Positions 45,767-57,311 of a stretch of 64,000 nt of DNA are shown piece by piece. The stretch's first letter is position 1. The number at the start of each line of letters is the position of its first letter. The translations under genes and the position numbers were made by a program. This DNA comes from Aporrectodea caliginosa (taxonomy: Eukaryota; Annelida; Clitellata; Crassiclitellata; Lumbricidae). The stretch is from NCBI GenBank assembly GCA_020284085.1, contig JACEVL010000774.1:1-64000 (forward strand), given 5' to 3'. The notes beneath the pieces are model-generated. The model ran no database searches, was not told the DNA's origin, and saw nothing but the letters and a program-made list of their open reading frames with translations.

Positions 45767-45987
45767 TGGGGGGGGGGCGATAGCGCATTGGATAACACCT
45801 GGCGTAGAGAGCGAGAGGTACCGAGTTCGAGCCCCGTAGGGCGGATATGCTTTGTAGGCTGCTATTAGCGCCGTGTATTGCAGGCTGTCTGTTCTGTTAG
45901 TAGTTAAGATTTAAATTGCATAACATGTAAATGTACAGCGCAGTGCTTTTGTCAGGCGCTTAATAAAGAAAAGATTATTATTATTGT
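45767..45987 (+). mobile_element. tRNA-derived SINE, copy 3
   Basis: G-run, box A-like TAGCGCATTGG, box B-like GAGTTCGAGCC, 3' GGCGCTTAATAAAGAAAAG with ATT repeats. Very similar to 13758-13979. Confidence 0.92.
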
Positions 45988-46427
45988 CAACATATCGCAT
46001 CACAACATGGCCTTATGATCCACTTATAAATAATCTAACACTGTGAGATCTTGAGGAAAGGAATGAACTTAAGCAATCCATTGAATCGCTTAATTAGGCA
46101 GTAGGCTACTACCAAATTGTTCTTGTAGGATTTTGAGATGAATGGTATGATCCACACAATCAAACGCGGCGGAGAAGTCCAATAGGAGTAACGCAGTGAT
46201 GAAACAAGAGTCGAGAGCCAGGACGATAGGCCTATCGTTGTAGACTTTAATGACCGCGGTTTCAGTTGTGTCACTTGTGTGATGACGACGGAAGCCAGAT
46301 TGAGTAGGTGGAAGCAGATTATGAGATTCAACGTATTCTGATAATTGTTTGTGAATAACTCGCTCAACCAGCTTAGATCGATCGAGGTGAAGAACAGGTT
46401 TGAGATGGGACGATATATCTATAGACA
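45988..46427 (-). mobile_element. Antisense L2/CR1-like RT fragment fused to the SINE
   Basis: The minus strand reads LVERVIHKQLSEYVESHNLL, PPTQSGFRRHHTSDTTETAV and LLLLDFSAAFDCVDHTI: RT fingers through the first catalytic aspartate. It abuts the SINE tail and shares its outer TSD, so the two may have been inserted together. Confidence 0.82.
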
Positions 46428-46951
46428 ACCTCTAACATCTGTCCTGCACGCCGCAGCTCGCCTAATAAAAGGTCTTGGTCCCAGAGATCACATCACACAA
46501 TCTCTTCAATAACTACACTGGCTTAATTCCCATTCGCGCCCGTATCGCTTTCAAAATCTCCCTTCTCATGTATCATATCCATTCTGGAACCTCCCCCTCA
46601 TATATGAAATCCATATGGTCGTGCCATGCTCTGCTTCAAATCCTAGAGGACTCACATCGGCCACACGAGGAGACTTTACCGTTCTTCGCACCAATACAAG
46701 AGGAAGTTTGGAAATCGTGGTTTTGCTGTCTCTGGACCCAGAGAATGGAACAGTCTCCCAGCTATAATCCGTCAGTGTTCATCTGTTAGGCCTACGCAAT
46801 TTAGGCCTAAATCAAAACTAAAAACTCATCTATTCTCATTACACTATGACTAAGAACACAGCGCAAACGCGCTTTCGTGCAAGACTTGTCTTGTTAAAGC
46901 GCGCTATAGCCTAAATGTCTAATTGTATTGTATTGTATTGTAGGCCTATTG

Positions 46952-47346
46952 CAGCAGTGGTTCCCAAACCGTGGCCCGCGGGCCAAAAGTGGCCCGCCAA
47001 TCCTTTGAATGTGGCCCACGACAGTCACAAATTTTGAAATTTTGAAAAAAAATTAAATGACCTTGTTTTCTTGATTTAGGCTTCTGACAATTTTTTTGTT
47101 AAAGAAATAGTGGAAAAAAGTAAAAAGTAACTATTATACATGAGTTTTGCATGGGGCGCGGGAGGGGGGGCGCAAAATGAGGCTTCTGACGAATTTGTTC
47201 ACGAAAAAGCAAAAAAAAAAAGGTCATCAGAAATTACCCCTAGTTTCGCCACTGCAACTGAGGACGGCTCCTCAGATCTCTGTGGCCCGCCATGATATTT
47301 TAAAAGTAAGACTTTGCCCTCCATCAAAAGAGCTTGGGAACCACTG
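46952..47346. mobile_element. hAT-type MITE, copy A (GTGGCCCGCGGGCC family)
   Basis: 8-bp repeat GCCTATTG (46944-46951 and 47347-47354). Ends CAG-CAGTGGTTCCCAAAC (with an extra CAG) and GAACCACTG. Very close to 53512-53902. An inner block (about 47145-47255) looks like a fragment of the CAGTGGCGTAATTAGGGG MITE family, so it is itself composite. Confidence 0.92.
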
Positions 47347-47354
47347 GCCTATTG

Positions 47355-47845
47355 TATAGCTGGCCGGGTCTGTTGGGTCAAGTCCCTGTTTGAGGCTGTT
47401 TCTTGATACGTGGTCGAATGATGGCACGTTTGTGTTTAGTTGGTAGAGACGCCTGGGTTATTTTGGTGAATAATTGTGATTGTTAATATGCATTTAATCT
47501 TTTCATCACAACTTTTTCGTTTTCACTAACTTGGGATTTGTCTGGCAAGAGCTTGGGATTTCATGAAATGGAGAGTGGTCGCACTGGTAAGAACCTAGTT
47601 ATTCACATCGCGAGCAGTGACTAATCTTGGTTCCACCCTTTTACAACCAGTTGATTCAATGTTTTCGAGTTTTGGGATTTAAGTGTAGTTATTTCGTTTT
47701 AAAATGCAGCGATCGCAATCATCTTATGTGTTTTCGTTTCTAACGCTGACGTTATTTGTCATTAGTAAGTGATTTATGTTTAAAAAATTGTCTTTGGAAC
47801 AGTTTCTCATCTAAAAAAATCTAAAACTTCTATTACGCCAATGTA
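47355..47845. other. No gene identified
   Basis: No coding signal or recognised repeat. Confidence 0.4.
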
Positions 47846-48007
47846 TTACGGGGTGCGAGCCGAATCCCCGAAACCCGAAAACGCTGAAAACAGACAAAAG
47901 CCCGATTTCCAGAAAACAGTTTTCTAGAGCGGCCGAACTCCCCAAAGCTATTCAGAGTTAAATTGTAAACATGGCATAGACCTAGTGTGCCTTGATGTAT
48001 ATTGATA

Positions 48008-48421
48008 GGCACTGGCTACGGAACCGTCCGGACGGTGCCGTAATTTCTTTTGTACGGAACCGCCCGCAAATAATCTATGGGCGATTGCACATATCTATGG
48101 CGTGAAAGCCGAACCATCAATAGCGCAGTAGTTAGGGATTAACTAAACTAACCCTAACCCTGACCCTAACCGACCCTCACAACGCCTAATTTGACACTAA
48201 ACGACCACACGAATACTAACCTGGCCCTAACCGACCCTCAGGTTGTCCGCCATATAAAAATTCGACGGGAAGACAACAAGTTCACGTGACAGGCTTTTGC
48301 CAATATTTATTTCAACCGGATGTACACGCCATAGATATGTGCAATCGCCCATCGATTATTTGCGGACGGTTCCGTAGAAAAGAAATTACCGCACCGTCCG
48401 GACGGTTCCGTAGCCAGTGCG
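48008..48421. mobile_element. Foldback MITE with about 95-bp TIRs
   Basis: 9-bp repeat ATATTGATA (47999-48007 and 48422-48430). Arms start CACTGGCTACGGAACCGTCC and match over about 95 bp with a few changes. The centre (48130-48245) contains CTAACCCTAACC-like telomeric hexamer variants. Confidence 0.92.
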
Positions 48422-48450
48422 ATATTGATATTCTCATACATGTTTATTTG

Positions 48451-49383
48451 CAGGGCCGTAGCGAGGCATGTGCCATCAGTGCCACGGCACAGGGCGCAAC
48501 TCAAGAGGGGGCGCAACTTTTGAGGCGGAACGATTTAATTACTAATTACTTGATCTTGAAATATGAAATATCCATCATAAAAGAAATAAATGTAATAAAT
48601 TATAATAATAATTTAACAAATCTGGCATTGACTGAAATGGGCGCAGAAGCCAAATAGAGCGAACTGCCATGATTGGTGGAAATTTACGCTGGGAATGGGC
48701 TCTAGCGATACTGCGCTGTGATTACTATTAGTGAGCGAGCGAAAGAACACGGTTCTTTAGGCGCGTAGATTAGCCTATAAAACGAACCGCTATTCGGTAT
48801 CTCCCGTGAATTTCTATTAATTAAACTATAATCAGAACTAGCGAAATGACGGAAGTTGAGTTGTCAGTGCCAGCTAATGCAGAGCTAGATGATTTAACCC
48901 AGAAAGTTATTCAGCAGCAAGAAGAACAGGCAGAAGTGCTAAGGATATATAGTAAGTGCTAAGACAGGAGTGAACCCCAGACCGATAATGAAAGTACTGG
49001 TGTTGGGACGAGGAGCCCAATCAGAGCGGACACTTTTCTGTCGCCATCAGACGGTCGTAGGCTCTAAGCTTGGCCTAGTATCTGACGAGTTGAAAAACAG
49101 CGGCTAGTGGCTCTATACAAGTCCCCGTAGGCGTATGGAACTTCCCCAAAACTCCCTGTCCTCAAAGTCCTTTCAACAGCGAAATAAATCTGAAGTGACT
49201 ATAATGATACGGTATGTTAATAGAAGCATAGAAACTTCGATTTTAGTTTCTTTAAACGACAAAGCCTTCTATTATATTCGAGATAAAAAAAATTTGGTCG
49301 TTATTGGTTAAGTTCATCTTTGAGGGGTGGAGCGCTAAATTTACGCTTGGCACAGGGCGCAATGATGGCTAGCTACGGCCCTG
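48451..49383 (+). mobile_element. hAT element, CAGGGCCGTAGC termini
   Basis: Exact 8-bp repeat TTTATTTG (48443-48450 and 49384-49391). Ends CAGGGCCGTAGCGAGGC and GGCTAGCTACGGCCCTG. GGCACAGGGCGCAA blocks lie near both ends. A 38-codon frame (48845-48961; MTEVELSVPANAELDD...) could be a remnant of a transposase N-terminus but is not identifiable. Confidence 0.92.
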
Positions 49384-49400
49384 TTTATTTGTTAACTATA

Positions 49401-49826
49401 TGTGACTTGCTCTGGCAAAAGGAGGCTTTTGTCCAAAATATTAGTTTTGTATATTTTGTGCTAAAATTGATAAGTAATAATTTCTGTTTAAAATGTTGGA
49501 AAAATTATTATTCTATCTTGATGGGTTCCCGAGATATAAATTTTATAATTTTTTCTACTCGAAAGTACAATTTCGAGAAAAACGCATGTAAAGTTTATTA
49601 TTTTAATACAAACCCTAGATAGATCGCAAAGTTTATGTGCAAATTTGTCATGAAATAAGTGAATTATTATTTAAAAAATATTTTTTCCGTATAATATGAG
49701 ATCATATTTATTAATATATGCCAAAAAATGATAAGTGAAAAATTTACATCTGATTTGTGTTTTAGCTAATTTCTTCAGTTTTATCACTGGCGACTTCCGC
49801 CTCCTTTTGCCAGAGCAGGTCACATA
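49401..49826. repeat. Inverted pair, 28-bp arms, about 370-bp loop
   Basis: Arms 49401-49428 and 49799-49826 (TATGTGACTTGCTCTGGCAA... against its inverse) differ at one base. Possibly a small MITE; TSD not established. The loop is AT-rich and non-coding. Confidence 0.75.
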
Positions 49827-49994
49827 TTCATTCAGGTCGGACTTAGAATATCAATTTCGGGGATCCGACCTAAATTCCTCTCGGGGATTCGGGTTTTGGG
49901 GATTCGGGCTGATAAATTGGTTACTCTTAATTTCTTGAATCCATCCAAACTTGAGTTTCTCTTTTTTTGAACTCCACACAGCTAAACAAATTTA

Positions 49995-51575
49995 GGTGAG
50001 ACCGTAGTTTAGGTTGGTAAATTAGTTAAGAGAAGTTTAGGTTGGTAAATTATTTGGTTAAACCGTATTTTACGTTGCTAAATTATTTGATATTGTCATT
50101 TTAAAATGGAAGCTGGATTGATGAAAAAAAAATTGTTTCCCTAAATGGAAGTGGGATTCAGAAGCATACAGAGCTGAAATGCCGCCCGAGGCGACAACCC
50201 AAAATGCCCCCCTTTGTCACTTAATTTTGAATATGCTATTTTCTCTAAGAGGTTGCAGTTTTCATGACGATCGTCGATCTTATTGCATATACGCCTACAA
50301 TTTTATTTTATGAAGTTGATAGCTTGTTGGGATTTATCACTTTTCACTGCATTTTTTATTATTTTATTTTAGCAATAGCCTACATTTTCAACTTACTGAA
50401 ATCTATAATTATTATTAGATAATAAAACATTTTATTACAAGAGTTGCGACTGTCGCTGACTCGCCACTTCTATTGCGGATGTGGAAGAAACAAAATATCG
50501 GCGCATAACTGTAGCACCACCTCCTTTGGTTTTTTACATTTTCTCTGCGCTTCAGCCCTAAATTTTCAGTGTTTTTCAAAATTCAGCCCCACTTAGTTCA
50601 GCCTCTTACTCATTTTCATCTGTAATGAATGACAAGAATGAATTAATATTGCGAGTGTTTTGTAGTTAATATGAGTGGGCCGAGAGGAACTAGTAATTAA
50701 CAATTATAGTATCTCACAGTAAAACTCTTAAAGTTATAATCTCATTAGTTATAGTTTAAAATAATATAGTGCGAACCAAACGGAACCATCAAATGAAAAT
50801 GAATGAATTAAAGACAGACACCAATTTTTATTTAAGAAAAATTATACTATTTAAGATTTTTTAAATTTGATTATGTCATAATTTTACGGAAGCATCGTAC
50901 AGTAGTGATTGTGTCCATTATATAAAAGACAAGCTGTGCTGCATTCTTCAGAGATAATTATTAATAACCACTATTCTGCTGTACAGTGATGGTGCAAACA
51001 CGGCTTACTGTGTGCAGTAGAAGTTTCACTTTAATAACAATAAAAATCAAATAAGCAATGCATTTTATTTACTGGATTGTTTGGATTATGGATAGTAATA
51101 TAATATGCTCATGTTTAATAAACATTACAAAGAAGCTGCTTCCTTTTCTACAATTCTGTTCAGTGTTTAACGTAGACCTCTCAGAGTGATGCCGCTCCTA
51201 AGCATCGGAAGCCAAGCCGACTTGACCAAAGTGATGATTTCTTTCTTTCTTTCCTTCTTTTTCTACCTTTCTTTCATTCTCCTACTTTTTCATTTTTTAT
51301 CCAACATTCAATTTTTTTTAAATTTTTCTTCAACCCTATTTTGCCGCCCCTGCACAAGTGCCACCCGGGGCAATTCGCCCTCCCTGCCCCCCTTCGGTAC
51401 GCCACTGGTGGGATCTATGAAAACATTCCTGTGTTTAAATGGAAGCTGAATTGATCGAAATAATTTTTCCCGTAAATGGAAGCTGAATGGATGAAACTAA
51501 GTTTTCAATTCCATAGAAGCTGGATTGATGAAATATTAATTTTTTCCGTAATTAGAAGCTGGATCCATGAGGAGT
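49995..51575. repeat. Minisatellite TIR element, third copy, split by a hAT
   Basis: Left end has GTTTAGGTTGGTAAATTATTT, twice, resembling the terminus of 28286-28812. Units AAATGGAAGCTGGATTGATG and AAATGGAAGCTGAATTGATC lie at 50105-50158 and 51438-51560. Interrupted at 50159-51407. Confidence 0.75.
50159..51407. mobile_element. hAT-type element, CAG/CTG termini
   Basis: 8-bp repeat GTGGGATT/GTGGGATC (50151-50158 and 51408-51415; last base differs). Ends CAGAAGCATACAGAGC and CCCTTCGGTACGCCACTG pair imperfectly. GCCGCCC-rich subterminal tracts. No transposase found. Confidence 0.78.
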
Positions 51576-52893
51576 TGTATCAGAAAGATAGGACTGTGTG
51601 TTGTCAGGATGTTACGATTCGTTGAGCTCCAGACGGTCCTATGTTAATCCATCGGATCCTCTGCATTCCAAACGTTCTCGTCCTCAATGAAACGCCTTAG
51701 CAGCTGCTCTGCCTCCTCTCTCTGGCAACTGGACTTGGACCTTCACGGGACATCTATCTCTGGACAACCCCTGTGACATGATGCAGCACTTGTGAATAAG
51801 CTGGTGTTCTGCAAGAGTAGTGCTTTAGAAATTTGAAGTTTATGATTATAATTATGATTACTAGGTCAAGGTGTCGCTCAATAAAAGAATTTGTTAGAGC
51901 CAGAGCTTTGAAAGGGATAGAGATGTGTTGAATTGATAGAAGTGCCATGTTTTAACACTTGAATGACCTGCATGTTCTAAAAGTGATTGGGAAACCAATG
52001 CAGTTTGTCGTTAAAGTGTTAAGAAATGATGTACGAGAGTTAAGTTCAAAGTCACCACTCACCAGCAAGAAATGTACAGAAATTATTGAGTAAGTTGGCC
52101 TTAACCCTTTAACGACGAGCGTGTACTAAATTGTATGGGAAACCATATGCAGCTCGTCTTTTAAGGGTTGAACACAAAAATCCACTGTAATAACTAGAAG
52201 GCTCCGCAGTATTTGGTCCTGCTACTGATAAACACATGGCTACAAGTAAGTCCAGCATTACATGATCGCAAATGAGATATGAACCTCAATTGGCACAGTT
52301 ATTTGATTTTCAATTTTTTACCACTATTTTGTATTAAATTCCTATTGAAGTTATTATCATCATTTTCAAAAGTAAAAAATCATGACAGTGTTTTACTTAA
52401 TTAAAACGTGCATATAGTTTCTTGAATTTCCAATATTTGCTCTCAATTAGCTATCTACACATAAAAGATGACACACATTTGATACTAGAATTATTTGATA
52501 TTTTAGTTTGAATATTGGTAGAATTATGAAAAGTGCAATATGATGATGTTTTTCGGCAAAGACATTCATGAAGCAATTAAGAATCTTGATGTCATGTCAA
52601 AATTGCAAATTAGACTTTACAGGCTGGGCTGTAACAGTAATTCACTCTCGATAGGGTTATTTACTTCTAGTAGTCTGTTAATAAGAATTGTATGCATAAT
52701 TTTGTGTGCCTAGTTTTCTCTTGGCTGAATGATGTTATGCTCTTAACCAAATGGTTTGTATGTTTTAGTTTACACAAATGGACTTGAGAAGAGTGAAGAT
52801 AAGCACAGGTCAGATCATTGTTGGAATTGTAATTATAAGTAGGCCTACTCGTTTATATAATGCATGTTCAAGAAAACTCATCGAGGTGCTTCT
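51576..52893. other. No gene identified
   Basis: AT-rich, no recognised coding frame. Contains the small hairpin element at 52105-52167. Confidence 0.4.
52105..52167. mobile_element. Tiny piggyBac-like hairpin MITE (63 bp)
   Basis: Starts after TTAA with CCCTTTAACGACGAGC and ends GCTCGTCTTTTAAGGG followed by TTGA, a possible mutated TTAA. The CCCTTT start matches the piggyBac element at 43848. The loop is about 30 bp. Confidence 0.55.
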
Positions 52894-52896
52894 GAC

Positions 52897-53060
52897 TAGG
52901 GATGTTAAACGATAATCGGAAATTCGATTATCGGTTTCAAAAACGATTACCGGTTTTTATTATTGACAAAACGATAATCGAATTCGTTTTTCCATTTTCG
53001 TAGTAAAAATTACAATGCCAGAAAAAATAATTCTTGCATTTGTTTAATGTATATGATTGT
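52897..53060. mobile_element. hAT fragment, third TAGGGATGTTAA copy, left end only
   Basis: TAGGGATGTTAAACGATAATC and the CCGATTATCGG-type subterminal motifs as in 31282 and 33325, but no right terminus is found downstream. Confidence 0.8.
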
Positions 53061-53104
53061 TTTCTTGGCCGGCGATTGTTTTCTTGGCCGGCAGATCAGT
53101 TTGT

Positions 53105-53503
53105 TTAAAATTCTTTATCGCTAACGGCCTTCTAAACAGTTTCTAACAAATGATGAGTCAAAGCTATGAGCACTGCAGAAGTAGAACCCAAAGGCCTGAA
53201 GGCAAATTGGTCAGCAAACATACTATTCTCAATTGGGTTAGTGAATACTGGGTAGTAATAATTTTGCACCAATAATTTTTCCAATATTTTGCACAGTACA
53301 GGACTACAGACCTGGCTCGCAATCTTAGTAACGGGCGTGATCTTGCTGTCCTTCCATTGCGGGGGAATAAATGAGTTGGTTAAGTACTGACTTCTGAAAA
53401 AGAGCAGCTATTGGAACTGCAAAAAGATGGGCCATGCTAGATAAGGCCAGGACGGGATCCCGTAAGGCCCCACCGAAGAGCCTCGAATGGCGGCAAGGGC
53501 ATA
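53105..53503 (-). mobile_element. LINE reverse transcriptase fragment
   Basis: The minus strand, across frames, reads WKDSKITPVTKIASQVC, PVLCKILEKLLV and FADQFAFRPLGSTSAVLIAL, the fingers region of a non-LTR RT. It is of a different lineage from the L2/CR1-like copies. The hAT MITE at 53512 lies just beyond its end. Confidence 0.75.
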
Positions 53504-53511
53504 GTATATAC

Positions 53512-53902
53512 CAGTGGTTCCCAAACCGTGGCCCGCGGGCAAAAAGTGGCCCGCCAATCCTTTGAATGTGGCCCACGACAGTCACAAATTTTGAAATTTT
53601 GAAAAAAAATTAAATGACCTTGTTTTCTTGATTTAGGCTTCTGACAATTTTTTTGTTAAAGAAATAGTGAAAAAAGTAAAAAAGTAACTATTATACATGA
53701 GTTTTGCATGGGGCGCGGGAGAGGGGGGCGCAAAATGAGGCTTCTGACGAATTTGTTCACGAAAAAGCAAAAAAAAAAGTCATCAGAAATTACCCCTAGT
53801 TTCGCCACTGCAACTGAGGACGGCTCCTCAGATCTCTGTGGCCCGCCATGATATTTTAAAAGTAAGACTTTGCCCTCCATCAAAAGAGCTTGGGAACCAC
53901 TG
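53512..53902. mobile_element. hAT-type MITE, copy B (GTGGCCCGCGGGCC family)
   Basis: 8-bp repeat GTATATAC/GTATATAT (53504-53511 and 53903-53910). Ends CAGTGGTTCCCAAAC and TTGGGAACCACTG. Differs from 46952-47346 by only a few bases and small indels, indicating recent spread. Confidence 0.93.
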
Positions 53903-53910
53903 GTATATAT

Positions 53911-54275
53911 GATAGTCATTAAATAACATTATCAGGAGCAACTTTTGATTTGGCCTCGGGTAGAACGTAATTTGATATATATACACCTAATGATGACAGT
54001 TTTCCTCATCATGCCATCGATTTAGGGGGCCATCCATTTAGTACTTGCATGGAGGGGGAGGGTGGGTTAACCCAAATGCATATGTTTGCTTATGGGTCTA
54101 CTGATAATGTGCGTACGCATAGGAAATGGGGTGGGGTGAAACCTCAATAATAATCTCTTGTTGGTCTTCAAATGCACCACAGTGCACAGCAGTTCACTTT
54201 TTTCAGCTATCAGACAATGGCGTCTAATCCCCCCCACCCACCTGGAATGGGAAAACAAACCCCACTCTTGCCGAC
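53911..54275. other. No gene identified
   Basis: Contains GGGGGCCATCCATTTAGTAC at about 54026 and CCCCCCCACCCACC near 54228, which could be ends of a small unrecognised element. No coding signal. Confidence 0.35.
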
Positions 54276-54661
54276 ATATGTATTGTATTGTATTGTATTT
54301 AAAGATTTATAAAGCGCCTCTTACAGTGCACACCAATCAGAGGCGCTCCCAGTGCGAAAGTCCTCGAGAATAAAGACAAGTTTTGAGGTAGCGAAAAGAT
54401 GTAGCAGGACCACCACATAGTATGGTGGTGCGAACAAAGGAGGAAGTTGATTCCATAGCGAAGGGCCAATGCAGGCAAAGGCACGGGACTGGGCTATGGC
54501 CGTTCTCACCCGAGGAACAAAAAGGTCAAGATGATCCGAAGAGCATAGTGGGTGAAGGGAAGCAGCCGTGATAGGCCGATGTATTGAGTCACAGAGGTAT
54601 TTCGGGGCAAGACAGAAGTATTTCGGGGCAAGACCTAGGTAGGATCGGCAAATGAGGACAA
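54276..54661 (-). mobile_element. L2/CR1-like LINE 3' end, 5'-truncated
   Basis: Minus strand: ICRSYLGLAPKYFCLAPKYL, FVPRVRTAIAQSRAFACIGP and LWNQLPPLF. Tail of TACAA repeats (TATTG on the plus strand, 54280-54299). The APKYFCL/APKYLCD duplication reflects a 21-bp tandem repeat at about 54597-54640. Confidence 0.82.
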
Positions 54662-54790
54662 GTGGGTCATTCCATGTCAAATCAACCAAAATTCAGAAAC
54701 ATCCCCACCACACCATCTCAGAAATTGATGATATTTGGTCAGTTTGTAACGCAACATATCTTAGGAAGTCATGCAAAATATTAGCTCATA

Positions 54791-55540
54791 ATGAATGATC
54801 TGGCAAATTCTGAGGTATTTTAACCAATAACTGAATGTATTAGACCATCTTGAAAACTGCACAAAGTAAAAAGTAGGTCGTCTTTCGATCAAAAAATGGC
54901 CAGCACAGTTATGTGCTGGTAGCACAGTTATGTGCTGCACACCATTAGAAAGGACTTGAAAAGTACTTTCATAACATAGTAATATTGTTCTGCTTCCATG
55001 ATGCCTTCCATTACAAAAATCCAGTTGAAAAATGAGGTTTTTTACATTCGGGAACAAAACACCATTTTTTAGCTGGGCTGTGCTCAAACTGCAAAGTTTT
55101 ACCATTTTTAGAATCTTCTCAAAGAACTTGTAATGTGGTGAAAATTTGATAGAAGTATCTAACGTACTTCCTGAGTTATTAGCAATCAAAAACGCCTCAG
55201 AATTAAGTCGCGAACGACTTAATTCTGAGGCTTTTTTGACCCATTACACATGAGCACAGCTTAGCTCAAAAATGGTGTTTTGTTCCCGAATGTAAAAAAC
55301 CTCATTTTTTAACTGAATTTTTTTAATGGAAAGCATCACGGAAGCAGAACAATATTACTATTTTATGAAAGTACATTTCAAGTCCTTTCTAATGGTGTGC
55401 AGCACTTAACTGTGCTACCTATCCCACATGACCATTTTCCGATCGAAAGACGACCTACTTTTTACTTTGTGCAGTTTTCAAGATGGTCTAACACATTCAG
55501 TTATTGGTTAAAATACCTCAGAATTTGCCAGATTATTCAT
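54791..55540. repeat. Large imperfect inverted repeat, arms about 290 bp
   Basis: Left arm 54791-55087 and right arm 55251-55540 are inverse copies at roughly 85-90 percent by eye. The spacer holds a short palindrome (55194-55231; 17-base arms GCCTCAGAATTAAGTCG). The spacer segment 55084-55162 reappears in direct orientation at 55684-55755, and ACCCATTACACATGAGC (55238) is inverted at about 55666, so the duplicated unit is longer and rearranged. No gene. Confidence 0.9.
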
Positions 55541-55759
55541 CATAAGGCCGATAACAAACCCAAAGACTTATGGGGCTTTATACTTAATATCAGCGAACCA
55601 GTGGTTGCTCAAATATCGATATTTGTGCCGTTGGAATGAACAAAACGCCATTTTCAAGGTCGGCTGAGCTCATGTGTAATGGGTCAAACTGCAAAGTTTT
55701 ACCATTTTTAGAATCTACTCAAAGGACTTATAATGTGGTGAAATTTGATAAAATATTAG

Positions 55760-56365
55760 TCGAACAAGCCTGAATAACTGAACATAACTGAATAACAATA
55801 AAAGTAATGTTTTTGACCAAAAACAATTTCTTCCTTCATTTATACAGAAGTAATAACCTGTTTTGGCGACCTACTGCGGTAATCTTTAATCTTTTATCAT
55901 CATTGAAAGTCCGCGTCATCAACACAATGGCGGACAGTCAGGATTTTTCTTATGCCACGCGGTTTCAAACTTTAAAATGTTAATTTATTTTAAATAGTTC
56001 AGTGCATACAATATACGTTACATTTCCTTGGTTTGGTTTTATTATGGTTTATCTTTATATATATATCTACGGAATCAGAATCGGCGAAAAAAGCAGGCCA
56101 ACTAATCGGAAATTGGAAAAACTACCAGTCTGCTCATCCCTAGTTGAAAGTAAGCAGGTATGCAGAATAGCACATCAAAACAACTGTTCAAATTTTAATT
56201 TCAAAATTGTCATCTCAGAACTGTTCAGTCCAGTCAGTTGAGAAAATAAGGGGTTGATTTGGGAAGCTTGATGATTGACTAATTATTGACCACTTGTTTT
56301 ACCAGCCTCTGTTGTATAATCTATTCTATTCATTCTAAATTTCTTTATGTTAAAGTTAAAACGCT
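55760..56365. other. No gene identified
   Basis: A tract at 56075-56145 (AATCGG repeats ending CATCCCTA) looks like a degraded hAT end and resembles 8160-8230. Confidence 0.35.
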
Positions 56366-57212
56366 CAGTGCCGGCCCTAGTATATTGCGGGCCCTGTGCA
56401 GAGTGCACTGTACGGACCCCATGACACAAGTCAGATTGTTTTTCATTGCTAATCATTATATATATATATATATATATACACACATAAATACATGCATATA
56501 TACATACATATGTGTGCTTAATAATAAACCCTAAAAATAAAATCCTCTAAAATCTAAAAGAAATAATATAAAAGAGTTAATAAAGGTACCATACACAATC
56601 GCGTACAACAGTGGTTTTGAAAATTTTTGGTCCAGAGACCCTTACTTTTTCTAGGCATAGCTCGTGGACACAAGTATTCAAGATGTAAAATTTCTCACTT
56701 AAAATTTAAACAAAGTATAGCAAAGTATAGCAAAATGTAACTATTTCTGAGTGCAGAAATGATTACCATTTCTGCACCCTTTGCGACAACATAATTATAA
56801 TGTTATGTCAAAAAATAAAAGTCAAATGGTTTCAACTTGGTACCATTTGACTTTTTTTGACAGAAGAGAATATTAAGTTGAAACTATAACATTATTATTA
56901 GGGTGTCTTGTTCATGTTAATTTTCTGACACTTTCGGACCCCACAATAGGGTGCCCGAAAATATCACAGGTTTTACTGTGAGAGTTTCGGGCCACCCCAC
57001 TAATAGGGTGCCCGAAAATGTCGCAGAAAATTAGTTTGTACCATTTGACTTTTATTTTTTGATGAAAGAGAAGATTTAGCCTATGAAACCATAACAGGCT
57101 TATTATTATTAGGGTGTCTTGTTCATGTTAATTTTCTGACATTTTCGGGCCCCCCCCTAATTTGGCGGCCCTGTGCAGTTGCACAGTTCGCACACTGGTA
57201 AGCTCGGTACTG
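56366..57212. mobile_element. hAT-type element, CAGTGCCGGCCCTAG termini
   Basis: Ends CAGTGCCGGCCC and GCTCGGTACTG pair imperfectly. GGGCCCTGTGCAGAGTGCAC and GGCCCTGTGCAGTTGCACAG are subterminal inverses. AAACGCT flanks both sides (7 bp). Interior has a TA microsatellite (about 56457-56478) and duplicated GGGTGCCCGAAAAT blocks. Non-coding. Confidence 0.65.
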
Positions 57213-57311
57213 AAACGCTTGCATTATCTTCATTTATTGACTTTGTTAATGAGCCAGCCGAGTCATTAGCGGGTCTGTTTGACCATTTACGGCTCGCTTA
57301 TTAATCTACAT

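Larger units (their letters stand above)
45641..46930 (+). mobile_element. L2/CR1-like LINE 3' part, split by a chimeric insertion
   Basis: Left part (45650-45755) encodes CSQGSILGPLLFILYT of RT. The right part (46428-46850) encodes, across frames, LHAAARLIKGLG, GLIPIRARIAFKISLLMYHI, FAVSGPREWNSLPAIIRQCS and KLKTHLFSLHYD, then a TATTG-repeat tail (46920-46941). The two are separated by 45767-46427, flanked by ACCTCTAACAT on both sides. Confidence 0.8.
47846..49910. mobile_element. Probable outer inverted-repeat element enclosing three others
   Basis: GAGCCGAATCCCCGAAACCC (47858-47877) is matched in inverse near 49880-49910 (GGGGATTCGGGTTTTGGGG and ATTCGGGCT). The interior holds 48008-48421, 48451-49383 and the inverted pair at 49401/49799. 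No TSD was established, so the outer limits are uncertain. Confidence 0.45.
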
